From positions 1-64,000 of the forward strand of contig CAZTUL010000004.1 of assembly GCA_964616275.1 (NCBI GenBank): a stretch of 64,000 nt of DNA, in the 5' to 3' direction. This document shows, in pieces, positions 53,936 to 62,916 of this stretch (position 1 is its first letter; the number at the start of each line of letters is the position of its first letter). The DNA comes from CAYZJV01 sp964616275 (GTDB lineage: Bacteria; Spirochaetota; Spirochaetia; Sphaerochaetales; Sphaerochaetaceae). The notes beneath the pieces were generated by a model, which was not told where the DNA came from, did not search any database, and was given only the letters and a program-made list of their open reading frames with translations. The translations under genes were made by a program, and so were the position numbers.

Positions 53936-54968
53936 AGAATGAAACCTTCGGCATCTGAACCAGAGGAGCTCCCTTACGTATCATGATTACTCCCATGAGC
54001 TGTTCTAGGACTAGTGGTTGTAAATCGCTTCCTATCTGTCTCGTGGATATATCAAATTCTCCAATTCGAGCAATAATACGGCGGCTTACCTCTAAGGGAA
54101 ATCTTTCTGCTGCGGCACTATAGATTTCATTGTCCTTTTTTCGCCGAATTGGTACAGATTTTCCCATGACTGAAACCTGTGCCGTCGCTTCTTCCCAAGA
54201 TTTTCCCGATTCCAGAAGATTTTCCAAAGAGAGCAACCGCCTAAATTGCCAGAGTAGACCAGCAATGAGCGGTACAGCATCCCCTTCGCCAGAGCTCGTT
54301 AACGTCTTGAGAATGTCCAGCACCTGTTCATACGTACCAGTAGCCATATGGGAAAAAAGAGTGAATACACTTTCTGGTCTAGTATGCTGAATAAACTGTT
54401 CAACATCCTCCTCAGTCACCAGGTCTCTCTCTTCTAAAGCTATATACTGCATAAGCTGATGAGCTGTAGTTCGAAGTTCTTGTGTAGTGTTTTCCACGAG
54501 TTCGAGGAGAAGATCAACGGCATCTGCGGTAACAGCATATCCTGCAGCACTGAATACACCTCGTACCCAATCCGGTTTTCGGTTGTCAAACATCTCCCAG
54601 AATACTTGAGTGTTTTGCTTTGGGATAAGTGCAGAAATTTTTCCTGGAAGGCGAGTATCTGAGCTGATAATTACGAGTGTTGCAGAATCGTTTGGATCTT
54701 TCAGATAGATTTCAAGTTCCTTTATTTGCGAAGCCGATAAGTCCTCAGCTTGGCTCAAGATTACCAAACGATGTTCTGAGAATAATGAATTGTTCTGCAA
54801 AGCAGTAAAGATCTCGCCATTCATGGTCTCAAACGGATAGAAACGGTAAATCTCGGGGTCTGTTCCAAATTCATTTCGAATTGAATTTCGAATCGCTTTT
54901 AGCCGGACACCTTTCTCTCCGGTCTCCGGACCTAAAAGGAGATGAGTGCGTGGATTCTTATTGCTCAT
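53916..54968 (-). CDS. holA: DNA polymerase III delta subunit
   Basis: A protein of 350 residues with the clamp-loader delta pattern: N-terminal HLLLGPETGEKGVRLKAIRN, VILSQAEDLSASQIKELEIYL, and domain III with VPLIAGLLWQFRRLLSLENLL. Loads the sliding clamp. Overlaps the lexA stop by 11 bases; convergent overlap with uvrC. The annotation as delta rests on pattern and length (typical 330-350). Confidence 0.85.
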   Translation of the reverse strand: MSNKNPRTHLLLGPETGEKGVRLKAIRNSIRNEFGTDPEIYRFYPFETMNGEIFTALQNNSLFSEHRLVILSQAEDLSASQIKELEIYLKDPNDSATLVIISSDTRLPGKISALIPKQNTQVFWEMFDNRKPDWVRGVFSAAGYAVTADAVDLLLELVENTTQELRTTAHQLMQYIALEERDLVTEEDVEQFIQHTRPESVFTLFSHMATGTYEQVLDILKTLTSSGEGDAVPLIAGLLWQFRRLLSLENLLESGKSWEEATAQVSVMGKSVPIRRKKDNEIYSAAAERFPLEVSRRIIARIGEFDISTRQIGSDLQPLVLEQLMGVIMIRKGAPLVQMPKVSFFTDAKF

Positions 54969-55575
54969 AATCTCGGATTATCATATGGAGTTTTCCCAAT
55001 ACGGTAACATCTTTTGAGTAGAGTGAACCATATTTAGGATTCTCGGGTCGCAGTTCAATGGCATGTTGGGTAAGATAATAACGTTTGAGTGTTACTCGGT
55101 TTTCTTCACCTACCCGAGCAACAACAATTTCTCCATTATGAACAGCACCTGTCTGTCTGATGATAGCTAAATCACCATCGAGAATTCCGGCATCAACCAT
55201 GCTGTCGCCTTCAACGTGGAGGGCAAAGTACGGTCCTTTTCCTGGAATCAAAGCTGTGGGGATGTTGAGCTCGTATTCTTTGTTTTCTTCTGCAAGAATC
55301 GGTAAACCAGCAGCAGTATTACCGAGCACAGGTACCGATACCGTCTCCACTGAAGGAGCTACAGAGAAACCGACTACTCCAGTCGATCTGGATATTCCCT
55401 CCGATGAATGGATAGCCCCTTTTCTTTCTAAGGCTTTAAGGTGATCATGTGCAGCCTTTACCGTAATGCCGAAATGTTTAGCAATGTCGCGTACCGCTGG
55501 AGCGTATGAATTGCTCTCCAGGTACTGTTTTATAAATTCAAGAACTTCACTTTGTCTTGCAGTAAGGCCTTTCAC
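54958..55575 (-). CDS. lexA: LexA repressor
   Basis: A protein of 205 residues. N-terminal winged helix (LTARQSEVLEFIKQYL, then AVRDIAKHFGITVKAAHDHLKALERKGAI), cleavage site AAG-LP, and the Ser/Lys dyad in GDSMVDAGI and VTLKRYY. Represses DNA-damage genes and self-cleaves with RecA. GTG start: AGGAGG lies five bases upstream, while the adjacent ATGs are in a frame that stops at once. Its DNA box in this organism is not apparent from the window. Confidence 0.95.
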   Translation of the reverse strand: MKGLTARQSEVLEFIKQYLESNSYAPAVRDIAKHFGITVKAAHDHLKALERKGAIHSSEGISRSTGVVGFSVAPSVETVSVPVLGNTAAGLPILAEENKEYELNIPTALIPGKGPYFALHVEGDSMVDAGILDGDLAIIRQTGAVHNGEIVVARVGEENRVTLKRYYLTQHAIELRPENPKYGSLYSKDVTVLGKLHMIIRDYEQ

Positions 55576-55584
55576 ATCATCCTC

Positions 55585-55848
55585 CTATTCTTCGAACCGA
55601 TTGACAAAGAGTTGCACGATGGCCTCGGCAGCCTCTTTTTCATCTGGCCCTTCAGTGGTGATAGTTATGCGTGATTTATATGCTGCCCCAAGAGTAATAA
55701 TACCCATAATGGATTTCCCATTGATTTTCATTCGATCTTTTTCCATATAAAGATTGGAAGAAAAGGTATTGGCTATTTTGACTATAAGTGCCGCAGGGCG
55801 GGCATGGATTCCAGCTCGATTGAGAACCTCTACTTCTCGTTCAACCAT
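55585..55848 (-). CDS. ptsH: HPr phosphocarrier protein
   Basis: A protein of 87 residues with NRAGIHARPAAL (His phosphorylation site) and GKSIMGIITLGA (regulatory Ser). Next to hprK, three bases downstream of it, which strongly suggests a Ser-phosphorylated regulator of carbon metabolism. No PTS permease genes are in the window, so a purely regulatory HPr is possible. Confidence 0.94.
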   Translation of the reverse strand: MVEREVEVLNRAGIHARPAALIVKIANTFSSNLYMEKDRMKINGKSIMGIITLGAAYKSRITITTEGPDEKEAAEAIVQLFVNRFEE

Positions 55849-55850
55849 GA

Positions 55851-56828
55851 TTAAAAAGTCTCCTCGTTGTTATAATACAGGTTCCTCGCCGATTCACTCT
55901 CCAACCATTTAAGCACACTCTGGTCAAATTCTTTAGCGGAGTAATAGCCGAGTTTTTTAAGTCGCTCATTTCTTGCAGCTGTTTCTATGATGATAGGCAC
56001 ATTCCGTCCCGGTTTAACAGGAATTTCAAGCTTTGGAACTGAAATGCCCAATAAGGTTTCTGATAATTCTTCTCCCACACGGTCATAATTCTTGTTTGAA
56101 TCCCACTCCTCGAGATGAACAAGAAGTTGAACCTGTTTTTTATCTCGAATAGAACCCACACCAAACAGGTTCGCCAGATTAAGAATACCAATACCTCGAA
56201 TTTCCATATGGTGAGCTAAAAGCGGATTCTCTCCGCTTCCAATCAGATAGGTATCACTGATATTTCGTAATTTCACAGTATCGTCACTAATCAGTCGATG
56301 TCCTCGCTCAATCAGCTCAAGTGCAGTTTCACTTTTCCCAACACCGCTATCTCCAGTAATGAGTACGCCAATTCCATACACTTCAACAAGAACACCATGA
56401 ATGGTTACGGTTTCAGCAAAAATTTCATCGAGTAGTTGGATAAGGCCTTTCGAAAAATCGGCCGAACCAAGTGCCGATTGTAGAATTGAACAGCCAGAAC
56501 GCTCTGCGATTTCTATGAAACGCATACTTGGGCGTCCTCCGTCACAGAATATACAGGTGGGGAGGGTAAAACTGAAGAATCGTTCCAACGTTGCCAGATT
56601 ATTCTCCGATTCAAGTTTTTTTAAATACCGTTGTTCACCTTTACCAAAGACCTGTATGCTTTGCGAACTGAATTCATCGAAGAACCCACTGAGAGGCAAC
56701 CCTGGTCGGCTAATCTTGGCATTGGTGATTTTTCGAGATAAGCCACTACGCCCAGCAATGCAGGTGAGCTGAAGGTGGTTATGTTCTTTCAAATCAAGAT
56801 CGAGCAGATCGAGAATGGAAAATTCCAC
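55851..56828 (-). CDS. hprK: HPr kinase/phosphorylase
   Basis: A protein of 325 residues. C-terminal kinase domain with P-loop GDSGVGKSETALELIERGHRLISDD and the HprK signature MEIRGIGILNL, then LEIPVKPGRNVPIIIETAARN. Phosphorylates and dephosphorylates Ser of HPr according to metabolite level. GTG start with AGGAGG seven bases upstream. Confidence 0.95.
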   Translation of the reverse strand: MEFSILDLLDLDLKEHNHLQLTCIAGRSGLSRKITNAKISRPGLPLSGFFDEFSSQSIQVFGKGEQRYLKKLESENNLATLERFFSFTLPTCIFCDGGRPSMRFIEIAERSGCSILQSALGSADFSKGLIQLLDEIFAETVTIHGVLVEVYGIGVLITGDSGVGKSETALELIERGHRLISDDTVKLRNISDTYLIGSGENPLLAHHMEIRGIGILNLANLFGVGSIRDKKQVQLLVHLEEWDSNKNYDRVGEELSETLLGISVPKLEIPVKPGRNVPIIIETAARNERLKKLGYYSAKEFDQSVLKWLESESARNLYYNNEETF

Positions 56829-56846
56829 TAGAATACCTCCTACCGA

Positions 56847-56855
56847 ACTATACCA
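56847..56855 (-). promoter_or_regulatory. Extended -10 of the hprK promoter
   Basis: Minus strand TGGTATAGT, an extended -10, downstream of the hpf terminator and about 19 bases before the hprK start. -35 is weak. Confidence 0.4.
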
Positions 56856-56910
56856 TATCTTAAGCGGATAAGTGAGCGTTTGTTAAGTAGTTTACTGCTT
56901 CGAGAGAAGA

Positions 56911-56936
56911 AAAAAGCCCTGGATTGACCCAGGGCT
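56911..56936 (-). terminator. Rho-independent terminator after hpf
   Basis: Perfect eight-base stem AGCCCTGG / CCAGGGCT with a six-base loop, running into T6 on the minus strand. Separates hpf from hprK. Confidence 0.9.
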
Positions 56937-56969
56937 GTTCGATGTATTGCTTCCCATTGCAGGGAAGCT

Positions 56970-57269
56970 CTATTTATGCTCTTGAATTTTCCCTTTTTCC
57001 TTTCTGGCAGTCGCCTCGAGTTTATCGACCAGTATTTCAATACCTTCGTATAACTCATAGCAATCGGTACTTACCATTTTAACCAGTCCCCAAGAAAAGT
57101 GCATTTTTCCATCCACTTTGTACCCTTGCCCAGAGTGTTCCTTGTTGACTGTAATAGTAAGGTCATGGATGAATTGATCAGCAAATGAGAGTTTTTGAAG
57201 TTTTTTCTCGAAAAACTCACGTGTCGCATCACTCACATTGTAGTGGATTCCTCTGATTTCTAAATTCAT
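56970..57269 (-). CDS. hpf: Ribosome hibernation-promoting factor, short form (HPF/RaiA)
   Basis: A protein of 99 residues of the S30AE family (MNLEIRGIHYNVSDATREFF, then LTITVNKEHSGQGYKVDGKM). Lacks the C-terminal dimerisation domain of long HPF. Inactivates ribosomes in stationary phase. Start at ATG 57269 with GGAGG upstream. Lies where hpf follows rpoN in proteobacteria, but separated here by an opposite-strand diguanylate cyclase. Confidence 0.92.
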   Translation of the reverse strand: MNLEIRGIHYNVSDATREFFEKKLQKLSFADQFIHDLTITVNKEHSGQGYKVDGKMHFSWGLVKMVSTDCYELYEGIEILVDKLEATARKEKGKIQEHK

Positions 57270-57422
57270 AGGTCCTCCTTCCAAAACGTTGTATAAAAAG
57301 GATACGACCGGAGCTGGGAAAAGTCAAATGGAAAGCCTGAGTGTAATATTTTGGCAAATTTGTAATTTCTCCGCACATTTGTTATAACTCTCATGCAAGG
57401 AATGTGATACAGTGGAAAGGTC

Positions 57423-59111
57423 ATGAATTTAAAGCCCAGAAGATTGATTTTCATGCTCTATGTACTTTTCACAATACTACTTGTGCTTACCCTTGAGGAT
57501 GTAGCACGGATTGATATTAATTCTTTTTGGGAAAGTTCTGCCCGGAAAATCGAGGATGGTTGGACACTCTCGATCGACGGAGAAGTAAAAGATCAGCATG
57601 TAATTCTTCCTGCAATAATTGATGAACCCGAAATTCCGAATCAGGTACTGGTACTTTCAAGAAAGATTTCACGAGTCCAACCCTATGAAAGTAGTATTAT
57701 GTTTCGCACTTCCCAGAAAATGGTTGATGTCTATCTCGATGGAGAGAAGATTTATACATACGATGGGAGTCTTGATACAAGGAAAACAGTATTACTTGGG
57801 TATATAAACCATGTCTTGCGACTTCCTTCAGACGTAGATGGGAAATTACTGGAAATACATATGGTTTCAAATCAGAATGATAATGGCTTCATTCTGTATG
57901 ACGTTTTTATTGGATCAAGAACTTCACAAATTATTGAGCTCCTTCGGTATGACGGGCTCTCTCTATTCTTCGGTCTCCTCATAATAATCACTGCAGTTGT
58001 AGTTCTCATCTTTACACTTACATTTTTTAGAAAGCTGGAAATCCGTTCAAACGGGTTTGCATTTGCCGGAATTGAGTTCTGTGCCGGGCTATGGATGGTT
58101 TCTGGAAGCATGTCCACCCAAATACTCATTCATAACCAAGTCGTCTTACTGGTAGCTGCAATGTTCTCACTGTATATGCTGCCTGTTTTTGTAACATGGT
58201 TTGTAAAAAGTATGTATAAAATACCAGAAGGGCCCATACTCCTGGTATTTGTTCAAATCTTTCCATTTGCGTTCGTACTAGCTTCTGCTCTTCAGCTTAA
58301 TGGCGTGGGTAATTATTCGCTGTGGTTTACACCGGTGACTGTTGTGTTGTTGCTCTATTTTATCGTGCTTATTGCTATCTCAATAAGAGACTATATTCGT
58401 GGGAATCGACCTATACTGCGATTCCTCATAGCTTTCAGCTGTCTATTTTTTGCCATAGTCGGTGAGTTTATTCTTCTCATTCTTCCTCTTCCCAACCTGT
58501 TAAATGCACTTATCCTGAATCTTGGCATTTTTGCCTTCGGTGCAATACTCCTACACCAGATACTGTGTAGGGTAATGCGCTATATAGCACAACGGGGAAG
58601 GGATGAGTATCTGCTCAGTTTAGTGCATACCGACGGACTCACGGGTATTCCAAATCGGAGAGCTTTCGATGAACGGATGGATGTGTTAAGGAGCCGTGCT
58701 TATTTTATTCCGATTGGGCTTGTTGTGTTCGATGTTAACAATCTTAAAGAGATGAACGATAAAGCAGGACATAATGCAGGTGATGATTTGCTCCGTTCAA
58801 TTGCGAAAGAACTTTCAGGGGGATTTAAAGGGGTAGGGACTGTATACAGAATTGGAGGCGATGAATTTGCGATGATTTGTGAACCGTGTGATGAGCAAGC
58901 CTATGCACAGAGAAAGCATGTACTGTTATCATATGATTCTCGTCTGGGAGATGTTCGAACTATGTATAGCCTGGCCTATGGGGAAGCACTCTGGAAGCAT
59001 CCTGAAGAATTCAATTCAATTGATGATATTTTTGCAGAAGCAGACAGACGGATGTATGCACACAAGAAGCAGATGAAAAAGAGAGTCAGAGAACAACTTG
59101 TTAGTTCATAG
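57423..59111 (+). CDS. Membrane diguanylate cyclase (7TM-type sensor plus GGDEF)
   Basis: A protein of 562 residues. One N-terminal membrane segment, an extracytoplasmic beta-rich sensor (about 30-175), about seven membrane segments (about 180-395), then a GGDEF domain with TDGLTGIPNRRAFDE and intact RIGGDEF. The position of the inhibitory RxxD I-site reads KGVG, so product inhibition is probably absent. Resembles 7TMR-DISM type receptors. Makes c-di-GMP. GGAAAGG before ATG. Overlaps convergent rpoN by 11 bases. Confidence 0.9.
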   Translation: MNLKPRRLIFMLYVLFTILLVLTLEDVARIDINSFWESSARKIEDGWTLSIDGEVKDQHVILPAIIDEPEIPNQVLVLSRKISRVQPYESSIMFRTSQKMVDVYLDGEKIYTYDGSLDTRKTVLLGYINHVLRLPSDVDGKLLEIHMVSNQNDNGFILYDVFIGSRTSQIIELLRYDGLSLFFGLLIIITAVVVLIFTLTFFRKLEIRSNGFAFAGIEFCAGLWMVSGSMSTQILIHNQVVLLVAAMFSLYMLPVFVTWFVKSMYKIPEGPILLVFVQIFPFAFVLASALQLNGVGNYSLWFTPVTVVLLLYFIVLIAISIRDYIRGNRPILRFLIAFSCLFFAIVGEFILLILPLPNLLNALILNLGIFAFGAILLHQILCRVMRYIAQRGRDEYLLSLVHTDGLTGIPNRRAFDERMDVLRSRAYFIPIGLVVFDVNNLKEMNDKAGHNAGDDLLRSIAKELSGGFKGVGTVYRIGGDEFAMICEPCDEQAYAQRKHVLLSYDSRLGDVRTMYSLAYGEALWKHPEEFNSIDDIFAEADRRMYAHKKQMKKRVREQLVSS

Positions 59112-60528
59112 GTCTCTCGTATGATGAATCTAAATGTAATTCTTTTCTGTACTTGCTAATAGTCCTACGTGCAATTTTAATTCCACGCTCAGAGAGAATA
59201 TTGGCTATTTTCTGATCAGAAAGAGGCTTGGCTCCATCGTGATGTTCAACCAGTTCTCTAACCATATCCATTACTGCACGTTTAGAGACTTCACCATCAC
59301 TTCCTGGTTGTGTTGTTTGAAGAGCCGAGCTAAAGAGTTCCTTTATGGGAAGTATTCCCCAGTCAGTATCTATATACTTCCCTTGAACTGCCCGACTGAT
59401 GGTGGTCTCGTGGAGCGATAAATCTTCTGCAATATCCCGATAGGTAAGTGGTTTTAAGTGCCGGTGACCATACAGAAAAAATTCGTATTGAAATCGCAAT
59501 AGTTCCATGCCGATTTTTTTCATGGTTTCGCTGCGCATATGTATCTGTGAGATAAGCTGGGTTGCTGATTTAATTGCATTGTTGATGTAATTGGCTACTT
59601 CTTTATGGTGGGAATCACGTGGATCTGTCTCTAGGGAGGAGAATTCAGGATCTATGGTAAGCGTGGGAATATGTTCTGTGTTCAACCGAAGTTGGAGTTT
59701 ACCATCGACTTTTCGAACAATCAGGTCTGGAATAATATATTGAGTTTCCTCTGTGTTGTACTGCAGGCCAGGGTACGGATTCAGTGTTTTCAAGTACCCG
59801 TATAATGTTTCCACCTCTTTTTCTTCAATGGAAAGTGATTTGGAAACATCCTTAATCTTGTGGAGTCTGAGTTGATTCAGATGGTCATACACAATACGGG
59901 TGAAGAGTTCTAACTCCTGTGACGATAAGTTATCTGCCTTGGCTTGCAATACAAGAGACTCTCTAAAATCGGCTGCAGCAATGCCAGGAGGATCCAGACT
60001 TTGTATTACCGGGAGCATCTCAAACAACTTTCCTCTCTTATCAGCTTTTACAAGAGCCTCAGGGGAGTTCTGATGAAATCCATTTTGGTCAAGGTTGCTT
60101 ATAATGATTTTTCCTAGTTCAAATTCATCTTCACTCAAGTGCAAACAACCTAATTGACGAAGAAGATACTCTTGAAGCGTTTCTGAAGTTGAAAGGACTC
60201 CTTCAAGAAACTGCTGGTTTCTGTCGGCAGCATCTTGATCATAACTTGATGAAATACGAATCGATGAACGGTATTTATTTGGATCATACGCTGCACTGTC
60301 ACTATAATCATCTTCCGGGCGTCCTTTGCTTTCTTGTTCGGAAATACGCTCTATGGAAACGGTGCGTTCAGAAGGAATTTCGAGGGCAGGATTTTGTTCG
60401 ATTTCTGTTTTTATTCTTTGCTGCAATTCCAGAGAGGACATTGCAAGTATTTCAAATGTCTGAATAAGCTGCGGTGATAGCGTGAGCTGCTGTTTCAGTG
60501 ATTGCTGTAAGCCTAGTGATGGACTCAT
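59101..60528 (-). CDS. rpoN: RNA polymerase sigma-54 factor
   Basis: A protein of 475 residues. Gln-rich region I (LQQSLKQQLTLSPQLIQTFE), core-binding region, HTH and the C-terminal RpoN box ARRTISKYRKEL. Directs transcription from -24/-12 promoters with enhancer-binding proteins. Start overlaps the lptB stop (ATGA), the conserved lptA-lptB-rpoN order. Confidence 0.97.
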   Translation of the reverse strand: MSPSLGLQQSLKQQLTLSPQLIQTFEILAMSSLELQQRIKTEIEQNPALEIPSERTVSIERISEQESKGRPEDDYSDSAAYDPNKYRSSIRISSSYDQDAADRNQQFLEGVLSTSETLQEYLLRQLGCLHLSEDEFELGKIIISNLDQNGFHQNSPEALVKADKRGKLFEMLPVIQSLDPPGIAAADFRESLVLQAKADNLSSQELELFTRIVYDHLNQLRLHKIKDVSKSLSIEEKEVETLYGYLKTLNPYPGLQYNTEETQYIIPDLIVRKVDGKLQLRLNTEHIPTLTIDPEFSSLETDPRDSHHKEVANYINNAIKSATQLISQIHMRSETMKKIGMELLRFQYEFFLYGHRHLKPLTYRDIAEDLSLHETTISRAVQGKYIDTDWGILPIKELFSSALQTTQPGSDGEVSKRAVMDMVRELVEHHDGAKPLSDQKIANILSERGIKIARRTISKYRKELHLDSSYERPMN

Positions 60529-61280
60529 ATGGTATCAACCTCAATGAAATCTTCTCCAAAATAGATTCTCCGGGCTTCAGTGTTCTGTAAAAGGTCAAAT
60601 TTATTACCACTCGCGAGAATCTCTCCTTCGTGTATGATATGCGAGAGATGTGTTATTGCCAAGGTATCCCGAACATTGTGATCAGTAATGAGAACTCCTA
60701 TTCCGCGATCTGCCAAAGAACGTATCAGACGTTTGATTTCATAAACTGCTTTTGGATCAATTCCAGCAAAGGGTTCGTCGAGCAGTAGGAATGCTGGATT
60801 ACTTCCAAGACTCCGGGCAATTTCGGTTCGTCTTCGCTCTCCGCCGCTGAGTGTATACCCATATTGATGGGCAATATCTTCGAGGCCGAACTCGCTGATT
60901 AACTGCTGTACCTCCAGCTCTTTTTCATATTCTGTGAGATCACTTCGCGTTTCAACTACTAATTTAATATTGTGTTCAACAGTCAGTTTCCGAAATAAAG
61001 AAGGTTCCTGAGGCAGGTACGATATCCCCATACGGGAGCGTTGATACATAGGTAATTTGGTAACATCACGATTGTTGAGTCGAATAATACCGCTATCTGA
61101 TGGAATAAAACCTACAATCATATAGAACATGGTAGTTTTACCAGCTCCATTCGGACCAAGTAAGCCCACAATTTCTCCCGATTTAAGTTCGAAGGAGACG
61201 CCTTTGACCACCTGCCTTTTTCCGTATCGTTTAAAGAGATTTTCCACATACAATGTTGATTGTTTTGGAACATCAGCCAT
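60525..61280 (-). CDS. lptB: LPS export ABC transporter ATPase
   Basis: A protein of 251 residues. Walker A GPNGAGKTT, signature TLSGGERRRTE, Walker B FLLLDEPFAGID. Powers LptFG-driven extraction of LPS. Start at ATG 61280 (AAGGG upstream); the longer frame overlaps lptA heavily. It overlaps the lptA stop by eight bases. Confidence 0.95.
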   Translation of the reverse strand: MADVPKQSTLYVENLFKRYGKRQVVKGVSFELKSGEIVGLLGPNGAGKTTMFYMIVGFIPSDSGIIRLNNRDVTKLPMYQRSRMGISYLPQEPSLFRKLTVEHNIKLVVETRSDLTEYEKELEVQQLISEFGLEDIAHQYGYTLSGGERRRTEIARSLGSNPAFLLLDEPFAGIDPKAVYEIKRLIRSLADRGIGVLITDHNVRDTLAITHLSHIIHEGEILASGNKFDLLQNTEARRIYFGEDFIEVDTI

Positions 61281-61923
61281 GTACAGACCCTTCGATATTT
61301 CCCTCCATGACGATTTCATCAGTAGTGAGATCGACCATGGTAATAGATGATCGGTATGTATCACCCTTCCAAAGAATCTCTGAATTTCCCATCAGAGCCA
61401 GCTTCTGTTCACTCCTATTGTATTCAATGCTGTCTGCACGGCAAATCATAGGTCCTGATTCGGTGTGTCGTAACAATTTTGCCGCTATCTGCAGTTTTAT
61501 AGTTCCCGCTGATCGGCTATATGATAGATATGCACCGCTTGCAATTACCTCGTGTTCTAAGTCCTGAATTTCAACCCAGCCGTCGACCAGCAGTTGTTCG
61601 CTTTCTCTGTCGAACGATAACTCGGTGCAATTGATTATGAGTGCATTGTCTGCATCTGTGATACGTACAGCTCCCTGTGCAACTACATAACGAGCGTTAG
61701 GCCCAATAAGTTCAATACTCTGTGCTTCAAATTGAATAGACCCCGACTGTACTACAGCTCCCTGACTAAGGAGGATGGATTCTCTGCCCTCTCTCATTAC
61801 AGCTCGTGTATAGCCGCCTCTGAATGAAACAGGTTCTGCTGCCGCAATCAGAAAGTTTGTCATGACCGTGAGTATGAGGAATCCGAATAGCAATCGTTTT
61901 CTACTGAAGCATATTCTATTCAT
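61273..61923 (-). CDS. lptA: LptA/OstA-like periplasmic protein
   Basis: A protein of 216 residues. Signal peptide (FLILTVMTNFLIAAAEP), then repeating beta-strand pattern of the OstA domain (VAQGAVRITDADNALIINC, LLVDGWVEIQDLEHEVIASG, LMGNSEILWKGDTY). Forms the periplasmic bridge for LPS transport. Overlaps lptC by eight bases. Confidence 0.85.
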   Translation of the reverse strand: MNRICFSRKRLLFGFLILTVMTNFLIAAAEPVSFRGGYTRAVMREGRESILLSQGAVVQSGSIQFEAQSIELIGPNARYVVAQGAVRITDADNALIINCTELSFDRESEQLLVDGWVEIQDLEHEVIASGAYLSYSRSAGTIKLQIAAKLLRHTESGPMICRADSIEYNRSEQKLALMGNSEILWKGDTYRSSITMVDLTTDEIVMEGNIEGSVHG

Positions 61924-62464
61924 AATGAAGCTGCCCTTCCTCTATATGTGAGAATTCAAAGGTGGCCGTTTTAAAGTCTCCTCGAAAACCAGTTCCTCTC
62001 AGTATATCATGTTCTTTGAGGGTAATGGTGACTTGTATGTCATCTTCCCCAGCAGCTTCACGGTTTGGGTGATCCCATGTAAGTGAGTCTGCCTCAATAG
62101 CGAAGTTGTCGGTATGATTCTGAATTGTCACCCCATTGTCCATTTTAATAATATTTGTGTCGGTATCAACTTGTGCAGCACCGAAAGAACCAGAAAAAAG
62201 CACCTCATCATCTTCGTTAAGTTGGACGAAATTTGCTTCATCAATATAGACAAGATTTGCCTTTTCGTAGACTTCGATAACTTCAGCCTGAATGGTGATT
62301 GGCTGTGCACCGGTTACACCTAAGAGATACTGAGTTTTCACTAATCGCATATCGGGAAATTCTGCTGGCTTCCCGTCAAAGGGAACTTGTTCAGGGGCGA
62401 AGGAACAGGATGGAAGAAAGAAAAGTAATGTGAGAATCCCAATAGTAAATCCTATTCCCTTCAC
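61916..62464 (-). CDS. lptC: LptC-like lipoprotein
   Basis: A protein of 182 residues. Lipobox LFFLPSC with C20, then an LptC-type beta jellyroll ending in GTGFRGDFKTATFEF. Classical LptC has a transmembrane anchor; here the anchor appears to be a lipid. GTG start with AAGGAG upstream. First of lptC-lptA-lptB-rpoN. Confidence 0.82.
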   Translation of the reverse strand: MKGIGFTIGILTLLFFLPSCSFAPEQVPFDGKPAEFPDMRLVKTQYLLGVTGAQPITIQAEVIEVYEKANLVYIDEANFVQLNEDDEVLFSGSFGAAQVDTDTNIIKMDNGVTIQNHTDNFAIEADSLTWDHPNREAAGEDDIQVTITLKEHDILRGTGFRGDFKTATFEFSHIEEGQLHYE

Positions 62465-62479
62465 GTGTATAGCTCTCCT

Positions 62480-62899
62480 TTACTGAGAAGCCGATTTTAT
62501 TATTCGAGTAATTTCAGGGGTATACTCTTTTGATTTTGCTTTTGAGAAGGCTCTACTGATAAGAAAGCCGATGGCTATTCCGCCTATACCCGAAATTATC
62601 CTAAAGTACTCTGAAGCATTCTGACTGAATAATGAGGGGAGATAGTATCCAACGGGGAAAAGCAATATGGGAACAAGAAGGGCAATAAAACCCGCTGCAA
62701 TTGTCTTTCCTGGTGGTAAATAGAGTTCTACAGTATCTCCAATTGCAAGGTTGGTGCCGGTTTTGTTGTGTGCAACAAATGTTTTCCCTTTAGTGGAACA
62801 GAACGATCCTGCTTGGCAATTTTGACATGCTTGTGTGTCGCATGAAACTTTTATTGTATGGGTATCGGTAATTGATACTACAGCTGCTTGTTCGTACAT
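62480..62899 (-). CDS. RseC/MucC-like membrane protein
   Basis: A protein of 139 residues. N-terminal Cys cluster (C20, C25, C28, C34) and two membrane segments (about 68-88 and 100-118). The SoxR-reducing RseC family has this layout and may handle Fe-S or redox control. AAGGAG before ATG. Sits between ymdB and lptC. Confidence 0.8.
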   Translation of the reverse strand: MYEQAAVVSITDTHTIKVSCDTQACQNCQAGSFCSTKGKTFVAHNKTGTNLAIGDTVELYLPPGKTIAAGFIALLVPILLFPVGYYLPSLFSQNASEYFRIISGIGGIAIGFLISRAFSKAKSKEYTPEITRIIKSASQ

Positions 62900-62916
62900 A
62901 GCTGAAACTCCTTATG

